A program made the position numbers and the translations under genes. The notes beneath the pieces are model-generated. The model searched no databases. It saw nothing but the letters and a program-made list of their open reading frames with translations, and was not told the origin of the DNA. A DNA stretch of 41,206 nucleotides, from contig CAKTTL010000015.1 in assembly GCA_934615235.1 (NCBI GenBank), forward strand, positions 1 through 41,206, written 5' to 3'. The DNA is from an uncultured Clostridia bacterium (lineage in GTDB: Bacteria; Bacillota; Clostridia; Christensenellales; Aristaeellaceae). Of the stretch, positions 15,386-22,783 are shown one piece after another. Position 1 is the stretch's first letter. Each line of letters starts with the position of its first letter.

Positions 15386-15922
15386 ATGGCGGATCACGGC
15401 GAAAGCAACGGACTGCAATGGTATGTCGCGCATACCTATTCCGGTTATGAAAACAAAGTAAAGGCCAATCTCGAAAAGGCCGTCGAAAACAACGGCATGC
15501 AGGATCTCATCAAGGAGATTCGCGTTCCGGTGGAAGAGGTCGTCGAGATTAAGAATGGCAAACGCCGCACGATTCAGCGGAAGGTATTTCCCGGTTATGT
15601 CCTCGTTCAGATGGTCATGACGGACGAATCCTGGTACGTTGTAAGAAACACCCGCGGCGTGACCGGCTTCGTCGGCCCGGGATCGAAACCGATTCCGCTG
15701 ACCGAAGAAGAAGTTGAAACGATGGGCATGGAATGCCGCACGATGCGCGTGGACATCGCCATCGGCGAAGAAGTCCGCATCCTGTCCGGCCCGCTCGAGG
15801 ATTTCGTCGGGCGCGTGGACGAGATCGACACGCTGCACCAGACGGTGCGCGTTACGGTTTCCATGTTCGGACGCGAGACTCCGGTAGATCTGGAATTCTC
15901 GCAGATCAAACGCGAAAAGTAA
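15386..15922 (+). CDS. nusG: Transcription termination/antitermination factor NusG
   Basis: This 178-residue RNA-polymerase-binding elongation factor begins its NGN domain with WYVAHTYSGYENKVKANLEK. It carries the RKVFPGYVLVQM core, and ends in a KOW domain (IGEEVRILSGPLEDFVGRV, about residues 127-145). It starts 18 bases after secE with a GGAAAGGAA ribosome site. Length and motifs are normal for the family. Confidence 0.97.
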   Translation: MADHGESNGLQWYVAHTYSGYENKVKANLEKAVENNGMQDLIKEIRVPVEEVVEIKNGKRRTIQRKVFPGYVLVQMVMTDESWYVVRNTRGVTGFVGPGSKPIPLTEEEVETMGMECRTMRVDIAIGEEVRILSGPLEDFVGRVDEIDTLHQTVRVTVSMFGRETPVDLEFSQIKREK

Positions 15923-15963
15923 ATCTTTTCGCAGCAAAAGCAACTCCGCCATCAACAGCCCTC

Positions 15964-16037
15964 CGGGGCGTTGAGACCCCGCAGCACGTCTGCGGGCGTG
16001 GGAGGAACCGGTGGAACAAACCGTTCCGCTTAACCAC
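15964..16037 (+). promoter_or_regulatory. Structured leader before rplK, probable ribosomal-protein autoregulatory site
   Basis: Three stems are visible. CGGGG/CCCCG (15964-15981) and CCCGCAG/CTGCGGG (15978-15996) share bases and exclude each other. The third is bounded by GTGG (15998-16001) and CCAC (16034-16037), with an inner GGAAC-GG/CC-GTTCC stem and an internal loop. The last resembles the ribosomal-protein leader commonly seen just before rplK in Firmicutes, where L1 represses its own operon. That binding is inference here. The ribosome site AGGAGG lies right after it. Confidence 0.55.
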
Positions 16038-16054
16038 AAATATAGGAGGACAAA

Positions 16055-16480
16055 ATGGCCAAGAAAGTTACCGCGTTCATCAAGCTTCAGGTGCCGGCCG
16101 CGAAGGCGACCCCCGCGCCGCCGATCGGTCCTGCGCTGGGCCAGCATGGCGTCAATATCCCCGGTTTCTGCAAGGAATTCAATGAGCGTACCGCCAAGCA
16201 GGCCGGTCTCATCATTCCTGTCGTAATCACCGTTTACTCCGACCGTTCCTTCACCTTCATCACCAAGACCCCTCCGGCTCCCGTCCTCATCAAGAAGGCG
16301 CTGAACCTGAGCAAGGCCTCCGGTGTGCCGAACAAGGAGAAGGTCGGCCAGCTGACGAAGGAACAGGTTCGTCAGATCGCCGAAACCAAGATGCCTGACC
16401 TGAACGCGGCCAGCATCGAAGCGGCGATGAGCATGGTTAAGGGCACCGCCCGTTCCATGGGCATCACCGTCGAGGAGTAA
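16055..16480 (+). CDS. rplK: 50S ribosomal protein L11
   Basis: This 141-residue protein of the GTPase-associated centre has the hallmark N-terminal proline-rich segment PAPPIGPALGQHGVNI and the C-terminal rRNA-binding domain with MPDLNAASIEAAM and GTARSMGI. The ribosome site AGGAGG precedes the ATG at 16055. It is followed after 14 bases by rplA. Length is exactly typical. Confidence 0.98.
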   Translation: MAKKVTAFIKLQVPAAKATPAPPIGPALGQHGVNIPGFCKEFNERTAKQAGLIIPVVITVYSDRSFTFITKTPPAPVLIKKALNLSKASGVPNKEKVGQLTKEQVRQIAETKMPDLNAASIEAAMSMVKGTARSMGITVEE

Positions 16481-16494
16481 GGGGAGGTATAGAC

Positions 16495-17184
16495 ATGAAG
16501 CACGGAAAGAAATACGTTGACAGCCAGAAGCTGATTGATCGCCTCACCCAGTATGACCCGGACCAGGCCGTTTCGCTCGTCAAGCAGACCGCGAAGGCCA
16601 AGTTCGATGAGACCATCGAAATCTCTGTCCGTCTGGGCGTCGACCCCCGCCACGCTGACCAGCAGGTCCGCGGCGCCGTGGTTCTCCCCAACGGTACCGG
16701 TAAGACCGTCCGCGTCCTCGTGTTCGCCAAGGGCGACAAGGCCAAGGAAGCCGAAGCTGCCGGCGCCGAATACGTTGGCGGCGAGGAATTCGTCCAGAAG
16801 ATCCAGAAGGAAAACTGGTTCGATTTCGACGCCTGCGTTGCCACGCCTGACATGATGGGTCTCGTCGGCCGTCTGGGCCGCGTGCTCGGCCCGAAGGGCC
16901 TCATGCCGAACCCGAAGAGCGGTACCGTTTCGATGGACGTGACCAAGGCTGTTCACGACATCAAAGCCGGTAAAGTCGAATACCGCGTCGACAAGACCGC
17001 TATCATCCATTGCCCCATCGGCCGCAAGTCTTTCGAAGACGGCAAGCTGCTGGAGAACCTGACCACGCTGATGGACGCCATCAACAAGGCCAAGCCGGCC
17101 ACTGCAAAGGGCACCTACCTCAAGTCGGTCGTCCTGTCCAGCACGATGGGCCCTGGCATCAAGGTCAACCCGCTGAAGTTCTGA
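16495..17184 (+). CDS. rplA: 50S ribosomal protein L1
   Basis: This 229-residue protein of the ribosomal L1 stalk, often also the translational repressor of the rplK-rplA message, contains the signature GPKGLMPNPKSGTV, domain II with RVLVFAKGDKAKEAE, and the C-terminal SSTMGPGIKV. It is preceded by GGGGAGG. The operon stops here: a strong terminator follows at 17238-17267, and rplJ-rplL-rpoB, the usual continuation, is not present. Confidence 0.98.
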   Translation: MKHGKKYVDSQKLIDRLTQYDPDQAVSLVKQTAKAKFDETIEISVRLGVDPRHADQQVRGAVVLPNGTGKTVRVLVFAKGDKAKEAEAAGAEYVGGEEFVQKIQKENWFDFDACVATPDMMGLVGRLGRVLGPKGLMPNPKSGTVSMDVTKAVHDIKAGKVEYRVDKTAIIHCPIGRKSFEDGKLLENLTTLMDAINKAKPATAKGTYLKSVVLSSTMGPGIKVNPLKF

Positions 17185-17237
17185 TCGTTCATTAAAGCAA
17201 TCGGCGCTTCACTCTCAGGAAAACCAAACATGCACTC

Positions 17238-17267
17238 CGCCGTCCGGTCCGCCGGGCGGCGTTTTTT
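17238..17267 (+). terminator. Intrinsic terminator after rplA
   Basis: CGCCGTCCGG (17238-17247) pairs with CCGGGCGGCG (17252-17261) with one G-T pair, a 4-base loop and six T residues (17262-17267). It cleanly ends the rpmG-rplA transcription unit. Further GC-rich self-complementary stretches (17271-17289, 17321-17336) follow but have no T-tract. Confidence 0.85.
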
Positions 17268-17399
17268 ATCTGCCGCGCAAGCGCGGCGGAATGCAGCGCG
17301 CCGATTCGGGAAACCTCCGCCGCGCGGCGCTTGCGCCGCAAATTTAATCCGCCTCCAATGCGCCGGTTCGATGTTTTTAACGCCGCATCAAATTCTTCC

Positions 17400-17428
17400 T
17401 TGCGGTTTGCAGGAATCGTTGTTATAAT
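17400..17428 (+). promoter_or_regulatory. Promoter of the HprK-like/S26/ABC unit
   Basis: TTGCGG (17400-17405), a 17-base spacer and a perfect TATAAT (17423-17428) lie 37 bases before the first gene. Confidence 0.75.
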
Positions 17429-17465
17429 GTAAGATGCAATATCTTTGGGGAGACGTGTATAGAAT

Positions 17466-18320
17466 ATGTGGCATTACTGTGTCGCCGGAATTCACATCGC
17501 ACTGGACGTTGAAAAGGCTCCCGGGCTGCCCCGGATGATCAACTTCGAGCCGTTCGCCTGTGAACCGGCCAAACCCGATCTGCTTTACCATATGCTGCCC
17601 TACCCGCCCGACACGCGTCCCGTGCCGCCGGAGGACGAGATGATGCTCGTCAGCTCCGACAGCATGAACAGCCTTTATCTCTCCGGCGACTCGGTTTATA
17701 AATGCGTCGCCATGCAGTCGGACGACCCGCGGAGAATGTGGTTTGAGCAGAAAATCGGCCGCTGGGACGAAGCGACCGTTTACATTCCCGATAACTGGCT
17801 CGACTACAACGGCATCGGCAACGCGCTTTCCGTTGAAAAGACGATTCTGCCCTTCGGCGGACTGATTCTGCATTGCTCGCTGATCGAATGGCAGGGCAAG
17901 GGCATCATGTTCTCCGCGCCGTCGCAGACGGGCAAGTCGACGCAGGCGAACCTCTGGGAGAAGTATCGCGGCGCGCACATCATCAACGGCGACCGCGGGC
18001 TTATTCGCGCCGTCGACGGCGAAATTTACGCGTTCGGCTCTCCGTGGGCAGGCTCGAGCTCGCTGTACCTCAACGAACGCGTGCCGGTGCGCGCCGTCGT
18101 CATGCTGCGCCAGGCGAAGGAAAACACCATTCGCCGGCTCGATCCCTCCGAGGCGCTCGGGCTGTTTGTGCAGCAAAGCTCGCTGCCCGTCTGGCAGCCG
18201 GAGCTTTTCGAGCTGGGGCTTGCCACGCTTGAAAAAATCATGCAAGAAGTTCCCATGTATGAACTATCCTGCCTTCCCGACGAAGGCGCAGTGGAGTGCT
18301 TGGAAAAATGCCTGAAATAG
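17466..18320 (+). CDS. HPr-kinase-like P-loop ATPase
   Basis: This 284-residue protein resembles the C-terminal kinase fold of HprK without its N-terminal domain. Residues 150-159 form a Walker A loop (SAPSQTGKST) followed by INGDRGLI (Asp176, Walker-B-like position) and GSPWAGSS. The first 130 residues are not recognised. Homologues of this kind occur in gene clusters for modified peptides, where some phosphorylate the precursor. That is family knowledge, and the role here is inferred. The ATG at 17466 follows GGGGAGA at a rather long 12-base distance. Its end overlaps the next gene by 13 bases. True HprK functions (HPr-Ser phosphorylation) are unlikely because the family capsule motifs were not seen. 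Confidence 0.8.
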   Translation: MWHYCVAGIHIALDVEKAPGLPRMINFEPFACEPAKPDLLYHMLPYPPDTRPVPPEDEMMLVSSDSMNSLYLSGDSVYKCVAMQSDDPRRMWFEQKIGRWDEATVYIPDNWLDYNGIGNALSVEKTILPFGGLILHCSLIEWQGKGIMFSAPSQTGKSTQANLWEKYRGAHIINGDRGLIRAVDGEIYAFGSPWAGSSSLYLNERVPVRAVVMLRQAKENTIRRLDPSEALGLFVQQSSLPVWQPELFELGLATLEKIMQEVPMYELSCLPDEGAVECLEKCLK

Positions 18321-18787
18321 TTGACGGATATCAGCGCGGCTCCGCCGCGGAAATCGGCCCGATGATCGAAGCGATGATCGAGGCCCGGCAAAATGTTACC
18401 CTGCAAATCAGCGGAGACAGCATGCGGCCCACGCTCAAGCCCCGCCGCGACGCAGCCGTTATCGCCCCCATCCGCCAATGGCCGCCCGAGAAAGGCGCCA
18501 TCCTTTTCTTCAAGCGTGATTCGGGCGAGTACGTGCTGCACCGCGTACTGCGCGTGAAGAACGGCGCGTGCATCATGAACGGCGACGCGCAGGAATGGAC
18601 CGAAGGCCCTGTCACGCGCGAGATGGCCATCGCCGAGGCCATCGCCATCGTCCGCAAGGGCAAGATGATCGAGGTGGAAAACCCCAAATACCGCGTCTAC
18701 GTGCGCCTCTGGCGCCTGACAAAGCCCATCCGCTGGCCGATGTTCGCCTGCTGGCGCGCCATCAAGAAGCTCGCGGGGAAACGTTAA
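18308..18787 (+). CDS. Soluble S24/S26-family peptidase, Ser-His type
   Basis: This 159-residue protein has the signal-peptidase fold motifs. Nucleophile Ser38 stands in SGDSMRPTL (box B). His78 in YVLHRVLRV takes the place of the usual catalytic Lys. Asp93 in MNGDAQEW matches box E. The Ser-His arrangement is that of Sec11/SipW-type enzymes. Unlike those, it shows no membrane helix at either end, so a cytoplasmic or membrane-peripheral role is suggested. The ATG at 18308 lies inside the end of the preceding gene; a GTG at 18296 is an alternative. The setting between an HprK-like protein and an exporter suggests processing of a peptide. No substrate is seen. Confidence 0.78.
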   Translation: MPEIVDGYQRGSAAEIGPMIEAMIEARQNVTLQISGDSMRPTLKPRRDAAVIAPIRQWPPEKGAILFFKRDSGEYVLHRVLRVKNGACIMNGDAQEWTEGPVTREMAIAEAIAIVRKGKMIEVENPKYRVYVRLWRLTKPIRWPMFACWRAIKKLAGKR

Positions 18788-18801
18788 CGGGGAGGATACA
18801 G

Positions 18802-20664
18802 ATGGAAAAAATCATCAACAAGCTTGTCGGCTTCCAGCAGGAAACGGTTGAGAATATCAACTGGAAAAAAATCTGGGCCGAGCTGAAATGGATGTACGGC
18901 TTCGGCAAGCCCTACCGCAAGCGGATCACGTTCCTGATCATTCTCAGCTGCTTCTTTACGCTGCTGGGCGTTGCGTATGCGTATGTCTACAAGGAACTGG
19001 TCGATCTGGTCACGAGCCAGTATCAGACCATTCTCTCCTTCATCACCGAGCATGTCGAGCAGCTGAAATATTCCAGCCTCTGGGATAAGATCAACGTGCT
19101 CGTCGGCATGCTGCCGCCCTGGACGGTGTGGGTAATCGTCGGCTATATCATCTATAAGATCATCGCCTACGCCTATTCCCTGTTCATGAAGTTCTTCACG
19201 CTCAAGCTTTCGATGGACCTCAGCCAGGGCATTCAGCGCCAAGTTTACGCCACCGTACTGGAAAGCGACTGGCTGTCGCTGACCGAGTACCAGGCGGGCG
19301 ACCTCGTCAACCGCGTAACGAGCGATTCCGGCACCATTTCCAGCTTCACGCTTGATACCGTTCCCTCGATGATCGTGCAGCTGGTGCAGTTTGTGGCCGC
19401 GTTCGCGCTGCTGGTCTATCTGGACTGGACGCTGACGCTGATCGCCTTCGTCGGCGTACCGATGTATCTGTTCATCATCAAGCTCAAGGGCAAGCGCACG
19501 CGCGCCTATAACAAGCGCGGCCTGGAGCTCGGCTCGAAATATTCCAGCTTCATGTACGAATCGATGGCCAATATCATGGTTATCAAATCGTTCATGCTCG
19601 TGCCGAATTTCATCAAGCGCTTCCGCGGCATCCAGAAAGAGCAGTACGATCTCACGCTTGAGCAGACCAAGTACGGCATCGTGACTGGCTTCATCATCGG
19701 CATCGTCGGCCGTATTCTCAGCGCCGCCGTCATCATCTTCATCCTCATGCGCCTGCTCAACGGGCACATCACCCTCGGCGTGCTGATGGCCTACGGCATG
19801 CTCAGCAGCTACGTTTCCGGCCCGGTTACGAACGTGATGGGCTTCATCATGAGCTCTATCGAAATCTCCGCCAGCGCCGAGCGTGTTATGACGCTCTTCG
19901 AACTGCCGCGCGACCGCACGCAGATTCCGGAAGAAGTCAAATCCTTCGGCGCAAGCGCCGAAAAGAACGGCGGCATGGGCGTTTCTCTGCAGGACCTCTC
20001 CTTCGCCTATGTGGGCGATAATATGGTGCTGCACGACGTGAATATCGACGTAAAGCCGGGCGAGACGGTTGCGTTCGTCGGTCCCTCCGGCGAGGGTAAA
20101 ACGACGCTCATTCGCCTCATTCTCGGCCTGCTCACCCCGCAGGTTGGCCATGCGTGCCTCACCTCCGGCAGCGGCGAAACGCTTGATCTTTCCGTTGAAA
20201 CGCGTGAGTTCTTCTCCTACGTGCCGCAGGGCAACACCATGTTCTCCGGCACTATCCGTGAAAACATGCTCCACGGCCGTCCCGACGCGACCGACGATGA
20301 AATCATCGACGCGCTCCAGCAGGCCTGCATCTGGTCGTTCGTCGATTCTCTGCCGGATAAGCTCGATACCAAAATCGGCGAGCGCGGCGTAGGCGTGTCG
20401 GAGGGACAGGCGCAGCGCCTTGCCATCGCTCGCGCGCTGCTGCGCAAGGCTCCCATCCTCCTGCTCGACGAAGCCACCAGCGCCCTGGACATCTACACCG
20501 AAAAGGACGTCCTCGACAACATCTTCCATGCCGGCTTCTGCAAGACCTGCATCCTTACCACGCACCGGCCCAGCGTCTTCACCGTCTGCGACAAAATCTA
20601 CCGCGTCCGCAAGCAGACCGTGGAAATGATCAAATCCGAACGCAGTCAGGAAGTGGAGTTTTGA
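18802..20664 (+). CDS. ABC exporter, fused membrane and ATPase domains
   Basis: This 620-residue half-transporter has six membrane helices (about residues 35-330), and then an ATPase domain. Walker A is GPSGEGKTT at residues 427-435, the Q-loop lies near VPQG, the signature is VSEGQ at 532-536 instead of LSGGQ, Walker B is ILLLDE ending at Glu557, and the H-loop His is 588. It has no N-terminal C39 peptidase domain, so leader removal would need another enzyme such as the preceding S26-type protein. GGGGAGG lies 7 bases upstream of the ATG, and the gene starts 14 bases after the peptidase gene. It is a likely homodimeric exporter of a peptide or lipid; the substrate is unknown. Confidence 0.92.
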   Translation: MEKIINKLVGFQQETVENINWKKIWAELKWMYGFGKPYRKRITFLIILSCFFTLLGVAYAYVYKELVDLVTSQYQTILSFITEHVEQLKYSSLWDKINVLVGMLPPWTVWVIVGYIIYKIIAYAYSLFMKFFTLKLSMDLSQGIQRQVYATVLESDWLSLTEYQAGDLVNRVTSDSGTISSFTLDTVPSMIVQLVQFVAAFALLVYLDWTLTLIAFVGVPMYLFIIKLKGKRTRAYNKRGLELGSKYSSFMYESMANIMVIKSFMLVPNFIKRFRGIQKEQYDLTLEQTKYGIVTGFIIGIVGRILSAAVIIFILMRLLNGHITLGVLMAYGMLSSYVSGPVTNVMGFIMSSIEISASAERVMTLFELPRDRTQIPEEVKSFGASAEKNGGMGVSLQDLSFAYVGDNMVLHDVNIDVKPGETVAFVGPSGEGKTTLIRLILGLLTPQVGHACLTSGSGETLDLSVETREFFSYVPQGNTMFSGTIRENMLHGRPDATDDEIIDALQQACIWSFVDSLPDKLDTKIGERGVGVSEGQAQRLAIARALLRKAPILLLDEATSALDIYTEKDVLDNIFHAGFCKTCILTTHRPSVFTVCDKIYRVRKQTVEMIKSERSQEVEF

Positions 20665-20667
20665 GCC

Positions 20668-20707
20668 CAAGGGGGAACCTTCCTTTGAAAAGGAAGGTTC
20701 CCCCCTT
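20668..20707 (+). terminator. Long terminator-like hairpin after the ABC exporter
   Basis: An 18-19-bp stem with one extra C (left arm 20668-20686, right arm 20689-20707) begins 4 bases after the exporter stop codon. No T-run follows, so it may stop transcription poorly or mainly protect the 3' end. It is designed like the hairpin at 14620-14663. Confidence 0.55.
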
Positions 20708-20721
20708 GGATCCCCCTCTAG

Positions 20722-20780
20722 GGAAACTGCTTGGCGCGTCCGCCCCTCTCAACGAGGGTCGGGCGCGCCGTCTTATATCC
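20722..20780 (+). repeat. Direct repeat copy 1 with internal hairpin
   Basis: This 59-base copy starts GGAAACTGC and ends CTTATATCC. It is repeated at 20864-20921 with one base change and one missing C. Inside, GGCGCG...CGCGCC bounds a 16-bp stem with one mismatch and a TCAAC loop. It resembles a REP or small MITE-like element. No transposase was seen. Confidence 0.8.
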
Positions 20781-20803
20781 GTATATTTGCTCTCAACCGC
20801 CGC

Positions 20804-20828
20804 AAAAACGCCGAGCGATAGCCCGGCG
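20804..20828 (-). terminator. Minus-strand intrinsic terminator
   Basis: On the minus strand CGCCGGGC (20828-20821) pairs with GCTCGGCG (20816-20809) over a 4-base loop, followed by five T residues. It is the first hairpin with a T-run downstream of the DUF1667 gene, 330 bases away, and could end the glp-like operon. Confidence 0.6.
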
Positions 20829-20863
20829 AAACGACTTTCTTACAGGGAATCGCGAGGGTTGAA

Positions 20864-20921
20864 GGAAACTGCCTGGCGCGTCCGCCCTCTCAACGAGGGT
20901 CGGGCGCGCCGTCTTATATCC
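20864..20921 (+). repeat. Direct repeat copy 2
   Basis: This 58-base copy of the element at 20722-20780 lacks one C in the stem and has C for T at one position after the first GGAAACTGC. The bases between the copies (20781-20863) are unrelated to either. Confidence 0.8.
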
Positions 20922-20931
20922 ACAAATAAAC

Positions 20932-20968
20932 TTTCCGCCCGCCGCCCCTTCCGGGCGGCGGACGGAAA
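20932..20968. repeat. GC-rich hairpin
   Basis: A 16-bp stem with one mismatch (20932-20947 with 20953-20968) is flanked by TTT and an A-run. The rest of the 495-base gap (20969-21101) holds no gene I can support. The short phrase ACCGGAGGTG occurs twice there, at about 20999 and 21035. Confidence 0.55.
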
Positions 20969-21101
20969 AAAGCAGGCTTTCTTGGAGGGAGCGCGGGCAC
21001 CGGAGGTGAGCGCGGCCAGTGGCCGATTCAGCGAACCGGAGGTGCGGCACGAAACGAGCAGGCGACCGGTAGGGAGCATGCGACGATTGAGTGCCGCGAA
21101 A

Positions 21102-21123
21102 CCTTCTTTCTCCTGAAAGAAGG
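21102..21123 (-). repeat. Hairpin repeat after the DUF1667 gene
   Basis: CCTTCTTTC and GAAAGAAGG form a perfect 9-bp stem. On the minus strand it reads with loop AGGA, matching the element at 14631-14652 at 21 of 22 bases. Three T residues follow on the minus strand, so it may act as a weak terminator for the glp-like operon ending at 21160. Confidence 0.6.
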
Positions 21124-21159
21124 GCCCCTCGCATACCTCGTCTCCCTACGTCTCTCCCA

Positions 21160-21528
21160 TTACCCCTTCGCACAATTGCTCGTCGCCACAAGGTTCACAC
21201 CGGTGCCGGCGATGTTTTCAAGGACGACGTCGCCGATGGCAAGCGGGGCCTTGGCATGGCAGGCTGCAATTGCGTCGAGGACTTCGGAGATCTTGGCCTT
21301 CGGCACGGTGTTCTGCGTTTTCACGGAGCAAACGGGGCGCACGCCGCCGTCTACGCGCACGGAGCTGGTCACGGTACGCATGGGGCAGGTAAATTCCTGT
21401 TTGCCGTAAACTTCACCGCGTTTGCAGGTGAAGCCGGTCACGGTCACGTTGCCCGCGTCGTCGCGGCAAACGGTCAGATGGCAGCCCATCGGGCAGGAGA
21501 TGCACGTCATTTCACGAACTTCGTTCAT
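21160..21528 (-). CDS. DUF1667-type cysteine-rich protein
   Basis: This 122-residue protein has cysteines at positions 9, 12, 16, 35 and 48 (CISCPMGC, FTCKRGE, FTCPMR) that look like metal or iron-sulfur ligands. The family accompanies flavoprotein dehydrogenases of glycerol-3-phosphate and may act as a redox or assembly partner; its exact function is not known to me. It starts 3 bases after the stop of the FAD oxidoreductase gene and is the last gene of the three-gene operon. The start is a plain ATG with a GGAGG upstream, in the end of the previous gene. Confidence 0.85.
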   Translation of the reverse strand: MNEVREMTCISCPMGCHLTVCRDDAGNVTVTGFTCKRGEVYGKQEFTCPMRTVTSSVRVDGGVRPVCSVKTQNTVPKAKISEVLDAIAACHAKAPLAIGDVVLENIAGTGVNLVATSNCAKG

Positions 21529-21531
21529 TGC

Positions 21532-22782
21532 TCACGCCTCCTTTTCCACGCGCACATGCACGTCGCCGGTAAGGCCGGTTGCGTCAATCGTAATCTTTTC
21601 CATTTCGCCGGGAGTCATAACCTGCTTTTTGCGGTTGACAAGCTCCTTGCCCTCGCAGGTCACGGACAGGCGGGCAGGCTTGTAGGCGTTGCCCACACGG
21701 AAATACAGGTCAATTTTCCCGGCTGCGCCGGTGGAGAGCACCTGCGGCACGACATAGCGCACGCCGCCCTCGGGCACAACCTTGACGGCGGGCGAGGTTA
21801 CCGTTCCCTCCAGCGCGAAGCGCGCCGCAGCCGTACCGGCCACCTCGGCTTCATGGCTGACGTTGTCAACCAGATCATGCACGTGCAGAACGTTGCCGCA
21901 CGCGTACACGCCCGGGATGCTCGTCTGGCGCGTCTCGTCGACGACGGCGCCGTTGGTGATCGGATCCATCTTCACGCCGGCCTGGCGGGTAAGCTCGTTT
22001 TCAGGCAGCAGGCCGACGGACAGGAGCAGCGTATCGCACGGAATGGTTTCTTCCGTGCCGGGGATGGGCATGCGCGTCGCCGGATCGACCGACGCGACGG
22101 TCACCGCCTCCACGCGTTCGCGGCCGTGGATTTTCACGACCGTGGTGTTGAACCTGAGCGGGATATTGTTATCCTGCAGGCACTGGACGATATTGCGGTT
22201 CAGGCCGCTGGAATACGGCATCAGCTCGGCGACGAGCTTCACCTTCGCGCCCTCCCACGTCATGCGGCGCGCCATAATCAGGCCAATATCGCCGGAGCCG
22301 AGAATCACGCACTCGCGGCCGGGCATGTAGCCTTCAAGGTTGACAAGCCGCTGCGCGCAGCCTGCGGTGAACACGCCCGCCGGACGGCTGCCGGGGATAT
22401 TCAGCGCGCCGCGCGTGCGCTCCCGGCAGCCCATGGCCAGCACGACCGCGCCTGCTTCGACCTCGATGAGGCCGTACTTGCTGCTGACTGCGACAATATG
22501 GCGGTCTTCCGTAAAGGAAAGCACCATCGCGTCGCAGATGATTTCGATGTTCTCATCCTGCAGCACCCTGGCAAGGAATCTGCCCGCGTATTCGGGGCCG
22601 GTCAGCTCTTCGCCGAAATAATGCAGGCCGAAGCCGTTATGGATGCACTGCTGCAGGATGCCGCCCGGCTGCGTATCGCGCTCGAGAACGAGCACCTTCG
22701 CGCCCGCTTCGCTGGCCTTCAGCGCCGCGGCAAGGCCGGCCGGGCCGCCGCCGATGATCGCAACGTCAATTTTGCGCTTCAT
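21532..22782 (-). CDS. FAD-dependent pyridine-nucleotide oxidoreductase
   Basis: This 416-residue flavoprotein has a near N-terminal FAD motif (VAIIGGGPAGLAAALKA, residues 7-23). A second nucleotide-binding Rossmann motif follows (CVILGSGDIGLIMARRM, about residues 177-193). Late in the protein, GVYACGNVLHVHDLVD is the flavin-contacting loop. Proteins of this type lie between a GlpA-like dehydrogenase and DUF1667 in many clostridia and probably pass electrons from glycerol-3-phosphate to NAD(P) or a carrier. It starts one base after the GlpA-like stop with GGAGG upstream. The partner set is clear; the electron acceptor is inferred. Confidence 0.9.
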   Translation of the reverse strand: MKRKIDVAIIGGGPAGLAAALKASEAGAKVLVLERDTQPGGILQQCIHNGFGLHYFGEELTGPEYAGRFLARVLQDENIEIICDAMVLSFTEDRHIVAVSSKYGLIEVEAGAVVLAMGCRERTRGALNIPGSRPAGVFTAGCAQRLVNLEGYMPGRECVILGSGDIGLIMARRMTWEGAKVKLVAELMPYSSGLNRNIVQCLQDNNIPLRFNTTVVKIHGRERVEAVTVASVDPATRMPIPGTEETIPCDTLLLSVGLLPENELTRQAGVKMDPITNGAVVDETRQTSIPGVYACGNVLHVHDLVDNVSHEAEVAGTAAARFALEGTVTSPAVKVVPEGGVRYVVPQVLSTGAAGKIDLYFRVGNAYKPARLSVTCEGKELVNRKKQVMTPGEMEKITIDATGLTGDVHVRVEKEA

Positions 22783-22783
22783 G

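Noticed and set aside
17230..17427. Possible precursor peptide gene before the HprK-like unit
   Set aside because: The frame runs through the rplA terminator and the promoter; it has no ribosome site and is arginine/alanine-rich by GC bias.
18784..20670. 628-codon minus-strand open frame over the ABC exporter
   Set aside because: It is the mirror of a real gene with all ATPase motifs; no ribosome site and no recognisable protein.
20722..20921. CRISPR array or insertion sequence
   Set aside because: Only two copies are present, separated by unrelated DNA of uneven type, without cas genes, transposase or target duplication seen.
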